The notes under the pieces: model-generated | What the model saw: the letters and a program-made list of their open reading frames with translations, nothing else | What the model was told of the DNA's origin: nothing | The model's database searches: none | Made by a program: the position numbers and the translations under genes | Shown here: one piece after another, positions 1-8,333 of the stretch | Layout of the letters: each line of letters begins with the position of its first letter | Position numbering within the stretch: position 1 is the first letter of the stretch | Source: Dongia_A sp035695765 | GTDB taxonomy: Bacteria; Pseudomonadota; Alphaproteobacteria; Dongiales; Dongiaceae | Length of the DNA: 64,000 nucleotides | NCBI GenBank assembly: GCA_035695765.1 | Contig: DASRRI010000038.1 | Span: forward strand, 21,910 to 85,909 | Direction: 5' to 3'

Positions 1-73
1 ATAACGCCATGATTGGGTTTTGATGATTGGCGCTGGATGTCTAAAGTGGGCGCGCAGAAAAGGATCCCTGCCG

Positions 74-499
74 ATGCCCAAAGACTCGCTCCGCCCCGGC
101 CTTCACCACACCGAGACCATCCTCATCACCGACCGGCTGATCGTGCCGGAGATGGCGGATTACTTCGCCAACTTCGCGTCGATGCCGCCGGTTTTCGCGA
201 CCCCCTACCTGGTGGCGTTCGTGGAATGGACCTGCGTGCGCGCCCTGGCCGACCATCTGCTGGACGGCGAGGCCAGTGTCGGCACCCATGTCGACCTCAG
301 CCACGGCGCCGCCACGCCGGTCGGCATGCGGGCGACCGCCGCCATCGAGCTGGTGGAGCGCGACGGCCGCAAGCTGCGCTTCAAGGTCGCCTGCCGCGAC
401 GAACGCGACGAAATCGGCGCCGGCTTCCACGAGCGTTTCGTGATCGACGAGGCGCGCTTCCTCGCCAAGCTGGCGGAGAAGCGCCCGGCGCGTCCATGA
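74..499 (+). CDS. FlK-like hotdog thioesterase
   Basis: Predicted single-domain hotdog thioesterase of about 141 residues, resembling fluoroacetyl-CoA-thioesterase (FlK) relatives that hydrolyse short acyl-CoA thioesters in the cytoplasm. The visible family signature is SVGTHVDLSH followed by AATPVG, and a GxGFHERF stretch near the C-terminus that matches the conserved G-x-x-H-x-R segment. The ATG at 74 is chosen because it begins at the usual hotdog N-terminus; an ATG at 20 would add an unrelated tail. The stop overlaps the next start (ATGA at 496-499), so it is probably co-translated with the FAD oxidoreductase. The substrate is unknown; the family call is firm, the acyl group is not. Confidence 0.8.
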   Translation: MPKDSLRPGLHHTETILITDRLIVPEMADYFANFASMPPVFATPYLVAFVEWTCVRALADHLLDGEASVGTHVDLSHGAATPVGMRATAAIELVERDGRKLRFKVACRDERDEIGAGFHERFVIDEARFLAKLAEKRPARP

Positions 500-1809
500 A
501 CGGCGCCGAGCTCTTCACCGCGGATTTTGTGGAGCGGCCCCATTGGTGGGACTTGGCGGCTCCGGAGGCCTGCGAGGAAGGCGATCTGCCGCCCACTGCG
601 GACGTGGCAATCGTGGGCTCCGGATATACATCGCTGGTCGCGGCGCTTCATCTGGCGCGGGCCGGCCGATCAGTCCTGGTGCTGGAGGCGGAGGCGGCCG
701 GCCATGGCGCCTCGCGCCGCAATGCCGGCTATCTGGGCCGCACACTCAAGCGCTCCTTCACCTGGCTGGAGCAGCATCATGGGCCGGACTTCGCGATGCA
801 GGTCTATCGCGAGCTCGACGAGGCGCGCCAATGGGTCTGGTCGCTGGCGGCGGAGCTCAAGATCGAGTGCCACATCGCGCAATGCGGCCGCTTCGTCGGT
901 GCGACGTCCGAGGCGCATTACAACGATCTGGCGCGCGAGCTGGAGGCGATGCGCCGGCGCCTCGGTTTCCCCTACGAGATGATCGCGCCCATGGATGTCC
1001 GCCGCGAGCTGGCGAGCGACGCCTATATGGGCGGCGCAGTCATTCCTGATCTCGGGGCGATCCATCCCGCGCTCTATCATCGCGGCCTGCTGCTGGCGGC
1101 GCGTACGGCGGGCGTGCGGGTCTTCACCCATACGCCGGTGACCCAGCTCGCCCGCGATGGCAGCACGGTGAAGGTGACGACCACGCGCGGCCAGGTCAGC
1201 GCGCGCGAGGCGATCGCCGCCACCAACGGCTACACGCCGCGTCATCTGTCCTGGCTGGCGCGGCGCCTCGTTCCGTTCGAAGGCTTCATGGCCGCGACCG
1301 AAGAGCTGTCGCCGGAACTCATGGCGAAGCTCATCCCCAGTGGCCGCACCGTGATCGACAGCAACGTCAACATCAATTTCATCCGCCCGGCGCCTGATCG
1401 CCGCAAGATCCTGTTCGGCGGATTGACCGGCAGCCGTCCTCGCGACCTAGGCGACATGGGGCGGCGCCTTCATGTCATGGTGACGAACCTGCTGCCTGAC
1501 CTCGCCAACACCCGCCTCAGCCGCGTGTGGAAGGGCCAATGCGCCGGCACCTTCGATTTCATGCCGCACGTCGGGAAGCATGACGGATTGTGGTACGCCC
1601 TCGGTTATAATTTCGCGGGCGTGCCGATGGGCTCCTATCTCGGCTACAAGCTGGCACAGCAGATCCTCGGCAAGCCAGAGGGCGCGAGCGTCTTCGGCAC
1701 CACGCCTTTCCCGACCTTGCCGTTCTATGGCGGAAATCCGTGGTTCGTCCCCCTCGCCATGCGCTGGTTCGACTGGAAGGATGCGCGCTTCGCCCGCAAA
1801 GGAGCTTGA
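496..1809 (+). CDS. FAD-dependent amine/amino-acid oxidoreductase (DAO family)
   Basis: Flavoprotein of 437 residues in the DAO superfamily, closest in style to gamma-glutamylputrescine-oxidase-like enzymes that oxidise an amine or imino acid to an imine. The N-terminal Rossmann FAD-binding motif VGSGYTSLVAALHLARAG sits near residue 35. A substrate domain follows, and a C-terminal GYNFAGVPMG segment matches the FAD-closing region of the family. The ATG at 496 overlaps the thioesterase stop by four bases, indicating translational coupling. The next gene is an ornithine-cyclodeaminase homologue 7 bp downstream, so the trio probably acts on one nitrogenous substrate; which one cannot be read from the sequence. 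Confidence 0.85.
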   Translation: MNGAELFTADFVERPHWWDLAAPEACEEGDLPPTADVAIVGSGYTSLVAALHLARAGRSVLVLEAEAAGHGASRRNAGYLGRTLKRSFTWLEQHHGPDFAMQVYRELDEARQWVWSLAAELKIECHIAQCGRFVGATSEAHYNDLARELEAMRRRLGFPYEMIAPMDVRRELASDAYMGGAVIPDLGAIHPALYHRGLLLAARTAGVRVFTHTPVTQLARDGSTVKVTTTRGQVSAREAIAATNGYTPRHLSWLARRLVPFEGFMAATEELSPELMAKLIPSGRTVIDSNVNINFIRPAPDRRKILFGGLTGSRPRDLGDMGRRLHVMVTNLLPDLANTRLSRVWKGQCAGTFDFMPHVGKHDGLWYALGYNFAGVPMGSYLGYKLAQQILGKPEGASVFGTTPFPTLPFYGGNPWFVPLAMRWFDWKDARFARKGA

Positions 1810-1816
1810 GCGGCCC

Positions 1817-2824
1817 ATGCACCCGCCCATCTACATCACCTATCTCAACGGCCTCGATGTCGCGGAGCTCAAGCTCACCGACGATGAGATCCTCGCCGCC
1901 ATCGAATCCAGCCTGGCCGCGCAGGGGCGCGGCACCACTGTGATCGAGCCGCGCATGCACCTCATCCCTGATGCCAAGATGCACGGCCATTTCAATGTGC
2001 TGCGCGGATCGATCGGCGCGCCCATCGATCTCGCCGGTGTGAAGATCGTCGGCGACTATGTCGAGAACTACCAGCATGGCCTGCCGTCCGAGATGGCGAT
2101 CCTGAACCTGTTCGATCCCCGGACCGGCATGCCCAAGGCGATCCTCGATGCGACCAGCATCACCGAGATGCGGACAGGGGCGGTGACCGCGCTCGGCGCC
2201 AAATACCTCGCGCGCAAAGACAGCAAGGTGCTGGGCCATATCGGCGCGCGCGGCACTGCTTATTGGAACGTGCGGCTGCTCGACAAATTGTTCGATTTCG
2301 ACGAGATCCGCGTGCACTCGCGGCGCAAGGACAGCCGCGACGCATTCGCCGCACAGCTCTCCCGCGATCTCGGCAAGGAGGTGCGCGCCCTCGACAGCTG
2401 GGAAGCGACCGTGAAGGGCGCCGACATCGTGGTCGAAGCCTCGCGCCTCATGAAGCCCGAGCCGCTGCTGAAGACCACATGGATCAAGCCCGGAGCCTTC
2501 GTCGTGCCCTACGGGACCATGAGCGCGGTGGAGCTCTCATTGACCGACATCATGTCCAAGCTGGTGGTGGATGATTGGGGCCAGTGCAAGGGCGGCCAGT
2601 TCGGCGCCCTGCGCGCCCATGTCGAAGCCGGCAAGCTCAGCGAGGCGACGCTGCACGCCGAGTTCGGCCAGATCGTCGCCGGCCTGAAGCCCGGCCGCGA
2701 GCGCGAGGATGAAACCATCCTGTTCTGGCACCGCGGACTCAGCTTGAGCGACATCGCGTTGGGGCATGCACTGCTGGAAAAAGCCACGCGGACAGGCATT
2801 GGGCAGAGGCTCAGGTTCGCTTGA
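1817..2824 (+). CDS. Ornithine cyclodeaminase / mu-crystallin family protein
   Basis: NAD(P)-dependent family protein of 335 residues. Members include ornithine and alanine cyclodeaminases and imino-acid (ketimine) reductases. The signature segment is FDPRTGMPKAILDATSITEM followed by RTGAVTALGAKYLAR, then the Rossmann stretch GHIGARGTAYWN where the usual form is GxGxQA. It lies 7 bp after the FAD oxidoreductase in the same direction, which fits an oxidase producing an imine that this protein could reduce or cyclise. Specific substrate not determinable. The start ATG at 1817 agrees with the family N-terminus. Confidence 0.8.
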   Translation: MHPPIYITYLNGLDVAELKLTDDEILAAIESSLAAQGRGTTVIEPRMHLIPDAKMHGHFNVLRGSIGAPIDLAGVKIVGDYVENYQHGLPSEMAILNLFDPRTGMPKAILDATSITEMRTGAVTALGAKYLARKDSKVLGHIGARGTAYWNVRLLDKLFDFDEIRVHSRRKDSRDAFAAQLSRDLGKEVRALDSWEATVKGADIVVEASRLMKPEPLLKTTWIKPGAFVVPYGTMSAVELSLTDIMSKLVVDDWGQCKGGQFGALRAHVEAGKLSEATLHAEFGQIVAGLKPGREREDETILFWHRGLSLSDIALGHALLEKATRTGIGQRLRFA

Positions 2825-2868
2825 CGGCGTGCGCCCGGCGTTCCCGCTTCTCCTCAAAATGAGAGTTG

Positions 2869-4377
2869 CTACGTGAATGCCTTCGCCAGCTCACCGCGCA
2901 GCACCCCCGCCCCCACCGCCTCAATCTCCGCCCCCAGCGACCGGTCTCCATCAACCATCTTCGACAGCCCGCGCACCCAGTCGTACGCGCGCTGCGTCCC
3001 CGCACCGAGCTTCGCTACCTCGCGCAGATCCACCGCCTGCGCCGCCACCATCAGCTCCATGCCGGCGATGGCGGCGAGCTTGTCCACGATGGCCCGCATC
3101 TTCGCGACCACGCGCGGTGCCATCGTGGCGTAGTCCTCGACGCCGTCGCCGCTCGGCATCACCAGCAGTGAGCAAGGGTGCGCCAGGTGGCGGATGTCGG
3201 ATTCCAAAGCGGACGAGACCTTCATCAAGCCGGCAAGGCCCGCATGCATCGCGCCGCGCGGGGACAGAAAGCGCGGCAGGTCGGTCAGCGACTGCGACTG
3301 CATCCTCGCGATGCGCTGGGCGGCGAGGATGGCGGTCTGTGCCAGCGCCTGGCCCAGCCGCTCGAACTCGAGGACCAAAGCGGTGATGTCGAAATTGCCC
3401 GTCGAGATCATGTCGCCGTCGTTCGGGAGAACGGCGGGATTGTCGCCGCCGCTGTTCAACTCCTGCTCCAGCACCAGCGTGGCACTCACGAGCGCCGCCA
3501 TCGCCGCACCGTGCACGCTGGGAAAGCAGCGGAAGCTCAAGGGATCCTGCACCCGCCGCGCCGCGCCCGGTTTCATCAGCGCGCCGCCCTTTAGCAGTTT
3601 CAGCACCGCCGCAGCCGCTTCCACTTGGCCCGGCGCGGCACGCACCTCGGCGAGGCGCGGATCGAACGGATCGAGGTTGCCGCGGAACCCTTCGAGGCTG
3701 AGCGCCAGCGCCGCGCGCTGGGCCTGCAGCACCACGGCTGCGTCGTGCAGCACCAGCGCGCCGACTCCGAGCGAGGCGGCGTTAGCGCTGACCAGGGCGA
3801 TGCCATCTTTCGGGCCCAGCGGCACCGGCTTGATCCCCGCGCGCCGCAACGCCTCCGCGCCCGACATGAGTTTGCCGCCGAGTTCCGCTTCGCCGGCGCC
3901 GATCAGCGGCAACATGGCGTGCGAAACCGGCGCCAGGTCGCTTTCTCCGATCGAGGCAATGGACGGCACGATGGGATGGACGCCTTTGTTCAGCATGGCG
4001 GCGATCCGTTCCGCCAGCGCGGGCGAGATGCCGGCCGCGCCGTGCGTCAGGCCGATCAGCCGCGCCGCCATCAGCGCGCGCACCTCCGCCGCTGTGAATC
4101 TGGGCCCGATGCCGACCGAGCGCGCCACCAGCACCCGCGCCTGGAAATCGCTCATCTCCGCCGCCGTCAAGGGCGTATCGACCCCCGCCCCCAATCCGGT
4201 GTTGAGGCCGTAGATCGGCTTGTCGCCCGCCGCCAATCCTTCCACCACCGCGCGCGATTTGCGCATGCGGCGCTGGGCGTCGGCGCCGATCGCGACGCGC
4301 GCGCCCTGCCGCGCGATCGCGACCAGGTCCGCGATGCGCACCCAGCGCCCGAGCGTGATTGTCTTCCCCCGTGCCAT
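2869..4377 (-). CDS. Aromatic amino-acid lyase (HAL/PAL) homologue lacking the MIO motif
   Basis: 502-residue member of the histidine/phenylalanine ammonia-lyase fold. Conserved landmarks are IYGLNTGLG (Tyr56), QDPLSFRC (from 277), NSGGDNP (308-314), STGNF and VEDYATM. The Ala-Ser-Gly triad that normally cyclises into the MIO electrophile is missing: where family members read GSVGASGDLAP this protein reads ASIGESDLAP (residues 141-150), one residue short and with Glu-Ser in place of the triad. The normal NGT site reads SAN (197-199). It therefore cannot be an ordinary MIO-dependent ammonia-lyase. From family knowledge, ergothionase (trimethylamine elimination from ergothioneine) is a MIO-free relative, so a betaine-type elimination is possible but unproven. 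Convergent with the oxidase cluster. Confidence 0.8.
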   Translation of the reverse strand: MARGKTITLGRWVRIADLVAIARQGARVAIGADAQRRMRKSRAVVEGLAAGDKPIYGLNTGLGAGVDTPLTAAEMSDFQARVLVARSVGIGPRFTAAEVRALMAARLIGLTHGAAGISPALAERIAAMLNKGVHPIVPSIASIGESDLAPVSHAMLPLIGAGEAELGGKLMSGAEALRRAGIKPVPLGPKDGIALVSANAASLGVGALVLHDAAVVLQAQRAALALSLEGFRGNLDPFDPRLAEVRAAPGQVEAAAAVLKLLKGGALMKPGAARRVQDPLSFRCFPSVHGAAMAALVSATLVLEQELNSGGDNPAVLPNDGDMISTGNFDITALVLEFERLGQALAQTAILAAQRIARMQSQSLTDLPRFLSPRGAMHAGLAGLMKVSSALESDIRHLAHPCSLLVMPSGDGVEDYATMAPRVVAKMRAIVDKLAAIAGMELMVAAQAVDLREVAKLGAGTQRAYDWVRGLSKMVDGDRSLGAEIEAVGAGVLRGELAKAFT

Positions 4378-4545
4378 GCCTCACCCCTGCGTTTCGATTG
4401 GCGCGATCCTATCACACGGCACATTCTTCGCAGCGCAGCACCGACAGCAATGTTCGCCGTGCGATCCGGACTAGCCGGCACCGCTCACTCTACATATCGG
4501 GAGCTGCCTCTCTCTTCGGGGGGACTGACGATGGCCCGATGGCCT

Positions 4546-5427
4546 CTACTGCTTCGTGAATCTTTTCTCTATGTCCGCCCAGTACGGCAGGTCGACGATA
4601 TCCTCGAACTCGGCCATGTCGACGCTAGTGCCGGGATCGAGCGGCTTGCCGGCCTTGAGGTCGCGCAGGGCGCTCTGGATCGCCCAGGTGGCACGGAAGA
4701 TGACGGTGGTGGGATAGAGCAGCATCGTATAGCCCATGGCGTGGAAATCCGCCGGGGCCTGCCAGGGCGTCTTGCCGCCGCGTTCCAGGATGGTGGTGGC
4801 GAGCGGCGTGCCCTTGAACGCTTCGCCGACCTTCGTCAGGGCCTTCTCATCTTCCAGCCCCTCGACATAGATGCCGTCGGCGCCGGCCTTCAGATACTGC
4901 TCGGCGCGTTTGAGCGCATCATTGAGGCCGTTCGGCTCCACCGCATCGGTGCGCGCGATGACGAAGGGCGCGCCATGCTCCCTGGCGGCCACCGCGGCTT
5001 TCACCTTCAGTACCATCTCGTCGGGCGGAATGACTTTCTTGCCGCTCATATGGCCGCACTTCTTCGGCGCCTGCTGGTCCTCGATGAAGATCGCTGCGAC
5101 GCCGAGGCGCGCGAACGAACGGACAGTGTGCGTCACGTTCTTGCCGTCGCCGTAGCCGTCGTCGCAATCGACCAGCACCGGCAGCGAGGAAGCCGCCATG
5201 ATGCTTTCCACCAGCCCGGTCTTCTCGGCGAAGTGTGTGAGGTCGATATCCGGCAGGCCATAGCGCGCACCGATCACTGCAAAGCCACCGACCTGGTAAG
5301 CCTTGAAGCCGGCACGTTCGATCAGGCGCGAGCTCGGCGCGTCATGCGAAACCGGAAGCAGCAGCGGCGCCGCTTCCTGCAGCAATTGGTTCCAGGTGGA
5401 GGCTTGTCGCGGAGGAGATTCAGGCAT
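4546..5427 (-). CDS. Isocitrate lyase / PEP mutase superfamily enzyme
   Basis: 293-residue TIM-barrel C-C lyase or mutase. The isocitrate-lyase signature K-K-C-G-H-M is present, followed by SGKKVIPPDEM. An upstream DCDDGYGDGKNV loop supplies the Mg-binding acidic residues, and EDQQ precedes the signature. Length and motifs fit methylisocitrate-lyase, oxaloacetate-decarboxylase or dimethylmalate-lyase relatives better than glyoxylate-shunt isocitrate lyase, which is much longer. The start at 5427 (MPESP) is preferred over an alternative start five codons upstream. It has the same orientation as the MIO-less lyase and may feed its product into central metabolism, but the 168 bp gap gives no proof of an operon. 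Confidence 0.8.
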   Translation of the reverse strand: MPESPPRQASTWNQLLQEAAPLLLPVSHDAPSSRLIERAGFKAYQVGGFAVIGARYGLPDIDLTHFAEKTGLVESIMAASSLPVLVDCDDGYGDGKNVTHTVRSFARLGVAAIFIEDQQAPKKCGHMSGKKVIPPDEMVLKVKAAVAAREHGAPFVIARTDAVEPNGLNDALKRAEQYLKAGADGIYVEGLEDEKALTKVGEAFKGTPLATTILERGGKTPWQAPADFHAMGYTMLLYPTTVIFRATWAIQSALRDLKAGKPLDPGTSVDMAEFEDIVDLPYWADIEKRFTKQ

Positions 5428-5475
5428 CGCTATAAGGAACAACTCTGCGTCTCAGCAGGTTCCCGCGGCGACGAT

Positions 5476-6006
5476 CTAGGTGGATCGGCCGGCGTCCAGC
5501 GCCTGCTGCCACGCGTCCAGGTGCCAGTCCTGCGCCGCGATCGATTGCGCCGCCAGTTCCGGGTAGTGGTGCAGCGCCAAGATGCAATCCACCATCTTGT
5601 CGCCAGTCGAGAGCGGATAGAACACGCGTTCCGAATCGATGAAGCCGCGGCCCGGGAATGGCATGCCATAGCGGCCATAGTGCGGGCGGCAGGTCGCAAC
5701 CACCCGCGTCAAATCATCGAGCACGCGCGGGCGCGAGGCTGGATCGACGACCTCGTCGACGAAGCGGCCGGTGTATTGAAGCTGCGCCGCTTCGCTCTGC
5801 GCCGTGCCGACCAGGCGAAAGCGAAAGCGCACGGCATCGTTCTCCAGCACCACGTCGATCAGGTTGATGAAGGGCAGCAGGTCCTTGAAGGCCGAGGGAT
5901 CGAGATCGACGCGGCGCGGCATGCGCCGCCCAACCTGTATGCCGGCGAGGTAATCCCGCATCCCGGCAAAGCGCGGATGCAGAGCTTCGAACGCCACATT
6001 CATCAT
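5476..6006 (-). CDS. PAS_5-type small PAS-domain protein
   Basis: Single-domain protein of about 176 residues from a family of short alphaproteobacterial PAS proteins (PAS_5 type). The core is FRFRLVGTAQ, then a GRFVDEVV loop and a C-terminal strand around MVDCILALHHY. No output domain, transmembrane segment or HTH is visible, so it probably acts by protein contact or ligand binding. Tandem ATGs lie at 6006 and 6003; 6006 follows an AGGAAAGG ribosome-binding site, whereas a start at 6096 would add a basic, unconserved tail. It is divergent from the hybrid kinase at 6168. Related PAS proteins in the window are at 21201, 41313 and 42523. Confidence 0.75.
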   Translation of the reverse strand: MMNVAFEALHPRFAGMRDYLAGIQVGRRMPRRVDLDPSAFKDLLPFINLIDVVLENDAVRFRFRLVGTAQSEAAQLQYTGRFVDEVVDPASRPRVLDDLTRVVATCRPHYGRYGMPFPGRGFIDSERVFYPLSTGDKMVDCILALHHYPELAAQSIAAQDWHLDAWQQALDAGRST

Positions 6007-6167
6007 TCGCCGGCCTTTCCTGCCCATCCGATCTTTACTTTTGCCGGCAGATTGCGGATTTGTGTAATACCTTTTTGGCATGAAGTGGGGCATCATTAGA
6101 GTCGATTAACCATTGGGCGTAACAGTGTGATGGTTGCGGCGAGTCGCCGAGAGCGGGAGCCAACTCC

Positions 6168-8171
6168 ATGGACGACGCGACGTCGGTGCTTTCTCCGGAT
6201 TTTCAGGCGCTGTTCGAGGCGGCGCCCAATCTCTACCTCGTGCTTTCTCCCGACCTCACCATCGTCGCCGTGAGCGATGCTTATTGCCGCGCCACCATGA
6301 CCGAGCGCGCCAAGATCCTGGGCCGCGGCCTGTTCGAGGTCTTCCCCGATAATCCTGACGATCCGGCGGCGACCGGCGTCGACAATCTGCGCGCATCTCT
6401 GGCGCGCGTGCTGCAGCATGGCCGGCCGGATGCGATGGCGGTACAGAAATACGATATCCGCCGGCCGGACTCCGAAGGCGGCGGTTTCGAGGAACGTTAT
6501 TGGGCGCCGCTCAATTCACCGGTGCTCGATCAAGCCGGCAAGGTCGTCTGGATCATCCACCGTGTCGAAGACGTGACGGAGATGGTCCGGCTGCAGGCGA
6601 AGGAGGAGGCGCTAGCGCGGCACGCCGACAGCCAGCAGGCGGTCATCGAGCGGCTGCAACGGACCAGCAGCTTCCTCGATGCGGTGATCGACAACCTGCC
6701 GGGCATGCTGTTCATCAAGGCCTTTCCCGATTTCCGCTTCGTGCTGATCAACCGGGCCGGCGAAGAATTGCTGGGCTATACGCGCGAGCAATATCTCGGC
6801 AAGACCGACTACGATTTCTTCCCCAAAGCGGAGGCGGATCACTTCCGCATACGCGACTGCGAGGTGCTGGACTCCGGCCAGCTGCAAGTCACGCCGGAGG
6901 AGACCATCACCACGCGCGACCGCGGCGTCCGGCTGATGCGCACGACCAAGGTGCCGGTGAAGGACAAGGACGGAAACCCGCAGTATCTGCTCGGCTTTTC
7001 CGAGGACATTACCGAGCGCAAGGCGATCGAGCAGCAATTGCGCCAGGCGGTCAAGATGGAAGCGGTGGGGCAGCTGACCGGCGGCGTTGCGCACGATTTC
7101 AACAACCTGCTCGGCATCATCATCGGCAACCTGGATATCGCGGCGGAGCACGCCAAGGACGCAGCCTTGCGCGAGACCATCCAGGAGGCCCTGGGCGGCG
7201 CGCTGCGCGGTGCCGAGCTGACGCGCCGTCTGCTCGCCTTCTCGCGCAACCAGCCGCTCCAGGCCGCAATCATCGATCTCAATCAAGGCCTGCCGCAGGT
7301 CGCCACCATGCTGCGTCGGACCCTGGGCGAGCAGATCGTGGTTGAGCTGCATCCCGGCACGGGATTGTGGCCGGCGCGCGTCGATCCGGCGCAGCTGGAC
7401 GAGGCGATCCTCAACCTCGCCATCAATGCGCGCGATGCCATGCCCAAGGGCGGCACGCTCAGCATCGAAACCAGCAACACGCATCTCGATGACGATTACG
7501 CTGCGCGCCATGCCGAGGTGAAGGCGGGCGACTATGTCCAGATCTCGATCAGCGACACCGGTGTCGGCATGACGCCGGATGTGGTGGAGCGCTGCTTCGA
7601 GCCCTTTTTCACGACCAAGGGCATCGAGAAGGGGACCGGCCTTGGCCTCAGCATGGTCTATGGCTTCGTGAAGCAATCAGGCGGCCATATCAAGATCTAT
7701 AGCGAGATCGGCCACGGCACGAGCGTGAAGATCTATCTGCCACGCGCGGGCGCGGCAGCAGGAGCGCGCGCTGAAGCGCCCAAAGCGATGCCGCCAGCCG
7801 GTTCCGAACTCATCCTGATGGTGGAGGACAATAAGGATCTGCGCACCGTCACGGTCAAGCAGCTGGCCGATCTTGGCTATCGCACCCTGGAAGCGGAGAA
7901 TGCCAAGGTCGCTCTGCAGATGCTGGCCGCGCATCCGGAGATCGACCTGCTTTTCACCGACATCATCATGCCCGGTGGCATGACCGGCACCGAGCTCGCG
8001 CGCGAGGCGCGGCGGCTCTATCCCAAGCTCAAGATCCTGCTCACCTCCGGCTACACCGCCCGCGCAATGGCCAACGGTTTCCACGACATCGAAGGCCTGG
8101 AGCTGTTGAACAAGCCCTTCCGCAAACGCGACCTCGCGCAGAAACTGCGCACGGTGCTGGAGCGGGGATAA
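6168..8171 (+). CDS. Hybrid sensor histidine kinase (PAS-PAS-HisKA-HATPase-REC)
   Basis: Cytoplasmic hybrid kinase of 667 residues with no transmembrane segment. Domains in order: PAS about 12-140; a short coil; PAS about 165-285 ending in GFSEDITERK; HisKA with phospho-acceptor His309 in GGVAHDFNN; HATPase_c about 415-530 with NLAINARDAM, DTGVGM and GTGLGLS; and a C-terminal receiver from 547 with VEDN and phospho-acceptor Asp598 in LFTDIIMP. The HDFNNLL variant is typical of PAS-rich alphaproteobacterial hybrid kinases. No cognate regulator gene is adjacent; the nearest gene is the divergent PAS_5 protein. The signal sensed is unknown. Confidence 0.92.
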   Translation: MDDATSVLSPDFQALFEAAPNLYLVLSPDLTIVAVSDAYCRATMTERAKILGRGLFEVFPDNPDDPAATGVDNLRASLARVLQHGRPDAMAVQKYDIRRPDSEGGGFEERYWAPLNSPVLDQAGKVVWIIHRVEDVTEMVRLQAKEEALARHADSQQAVIERLQRTSSFLDAVIDNLPGMLFIKAFPDFRFVLINRAGEELLGYTREQYLGKTDYDFFPKAEADHFRIRDCEVLDSGQLQVTPEETITTRDRGVRLMRTTKVPVKDKDGNPQYLLGFSEDITERKAIEQQLRQAVKMEAVGQLTGGVAHDFNNLLGIIIGNLDIAAEHAKDAALRETIQEALGGALRGAELTRRLLAFSRNQPLQAAIIDLNQGLPQVATMLRRTLGEQIVVELHPGTGLWPARVDPAQLDEAILNLAINARDAMPKGGTLSIETSNTHLDDDYAARHAEVKAGDYVQISISDTGVGMTPDVVERCFEPFFTTKGIEKGTGLGLSMVYGFVKQSGGHIKIYSEIGHGTSVKIYLPRAGAAAGARAEAPKAMPPAGSELILMVEDNKDLRTVTVKQLADLGYRTLEAENAKVALQMLAAHPEIDLLFTDIIMPGGMTGTELAREARRLYPKLKILLTSGYTARAMANGFHDIEGLELLNKPFRKRDLAQKLRTVLERG

Positions 8172-8197
8172 GCATCCCGGATCGCGCTTGCTCGCTC

Positions 8198-8320
8198 CGT
8201 CATCCTCGTGCTCGGCATTGCTTGGCACGAGGATCCACGAGTTTGCCGGCAGCAGTCCGGTCCTGCACGCCGAAATTCGTGGATGGTCGTGCCCCGCTAA
8301 CCATGGCCACGACAATGACG
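8198..8320. repeat. Intergenic palindromic repeat with CGTCAT/ATGACG ends
   Basis: A 123 bp unit between convergent genes. It begins CGTCAT and ends ATGACG and contains nested complementary pieces (CCACGA near the left, TCGTGG near the right). Similar ends or internal text occur at 23764-23838 and 37178-37226. It probably belongs to a dispersed alphaproteobacterial intergenic repeat family and could act as a bidirectional transcript end between the kinase and the operon at 8334-13953. Confidence 0.55.
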
Positions 8321-8333
8321 AAACTGGAACGGC

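Noticed and set aside
3625..6099. 824-codon plus-strand open frame
   Set aside because: Antisense to the lyase, the isocitrate-lyase-type and the PAS genes; its product is His/Arg/Gln-rich without family motifs, as expected from GC-rich shadow frames.
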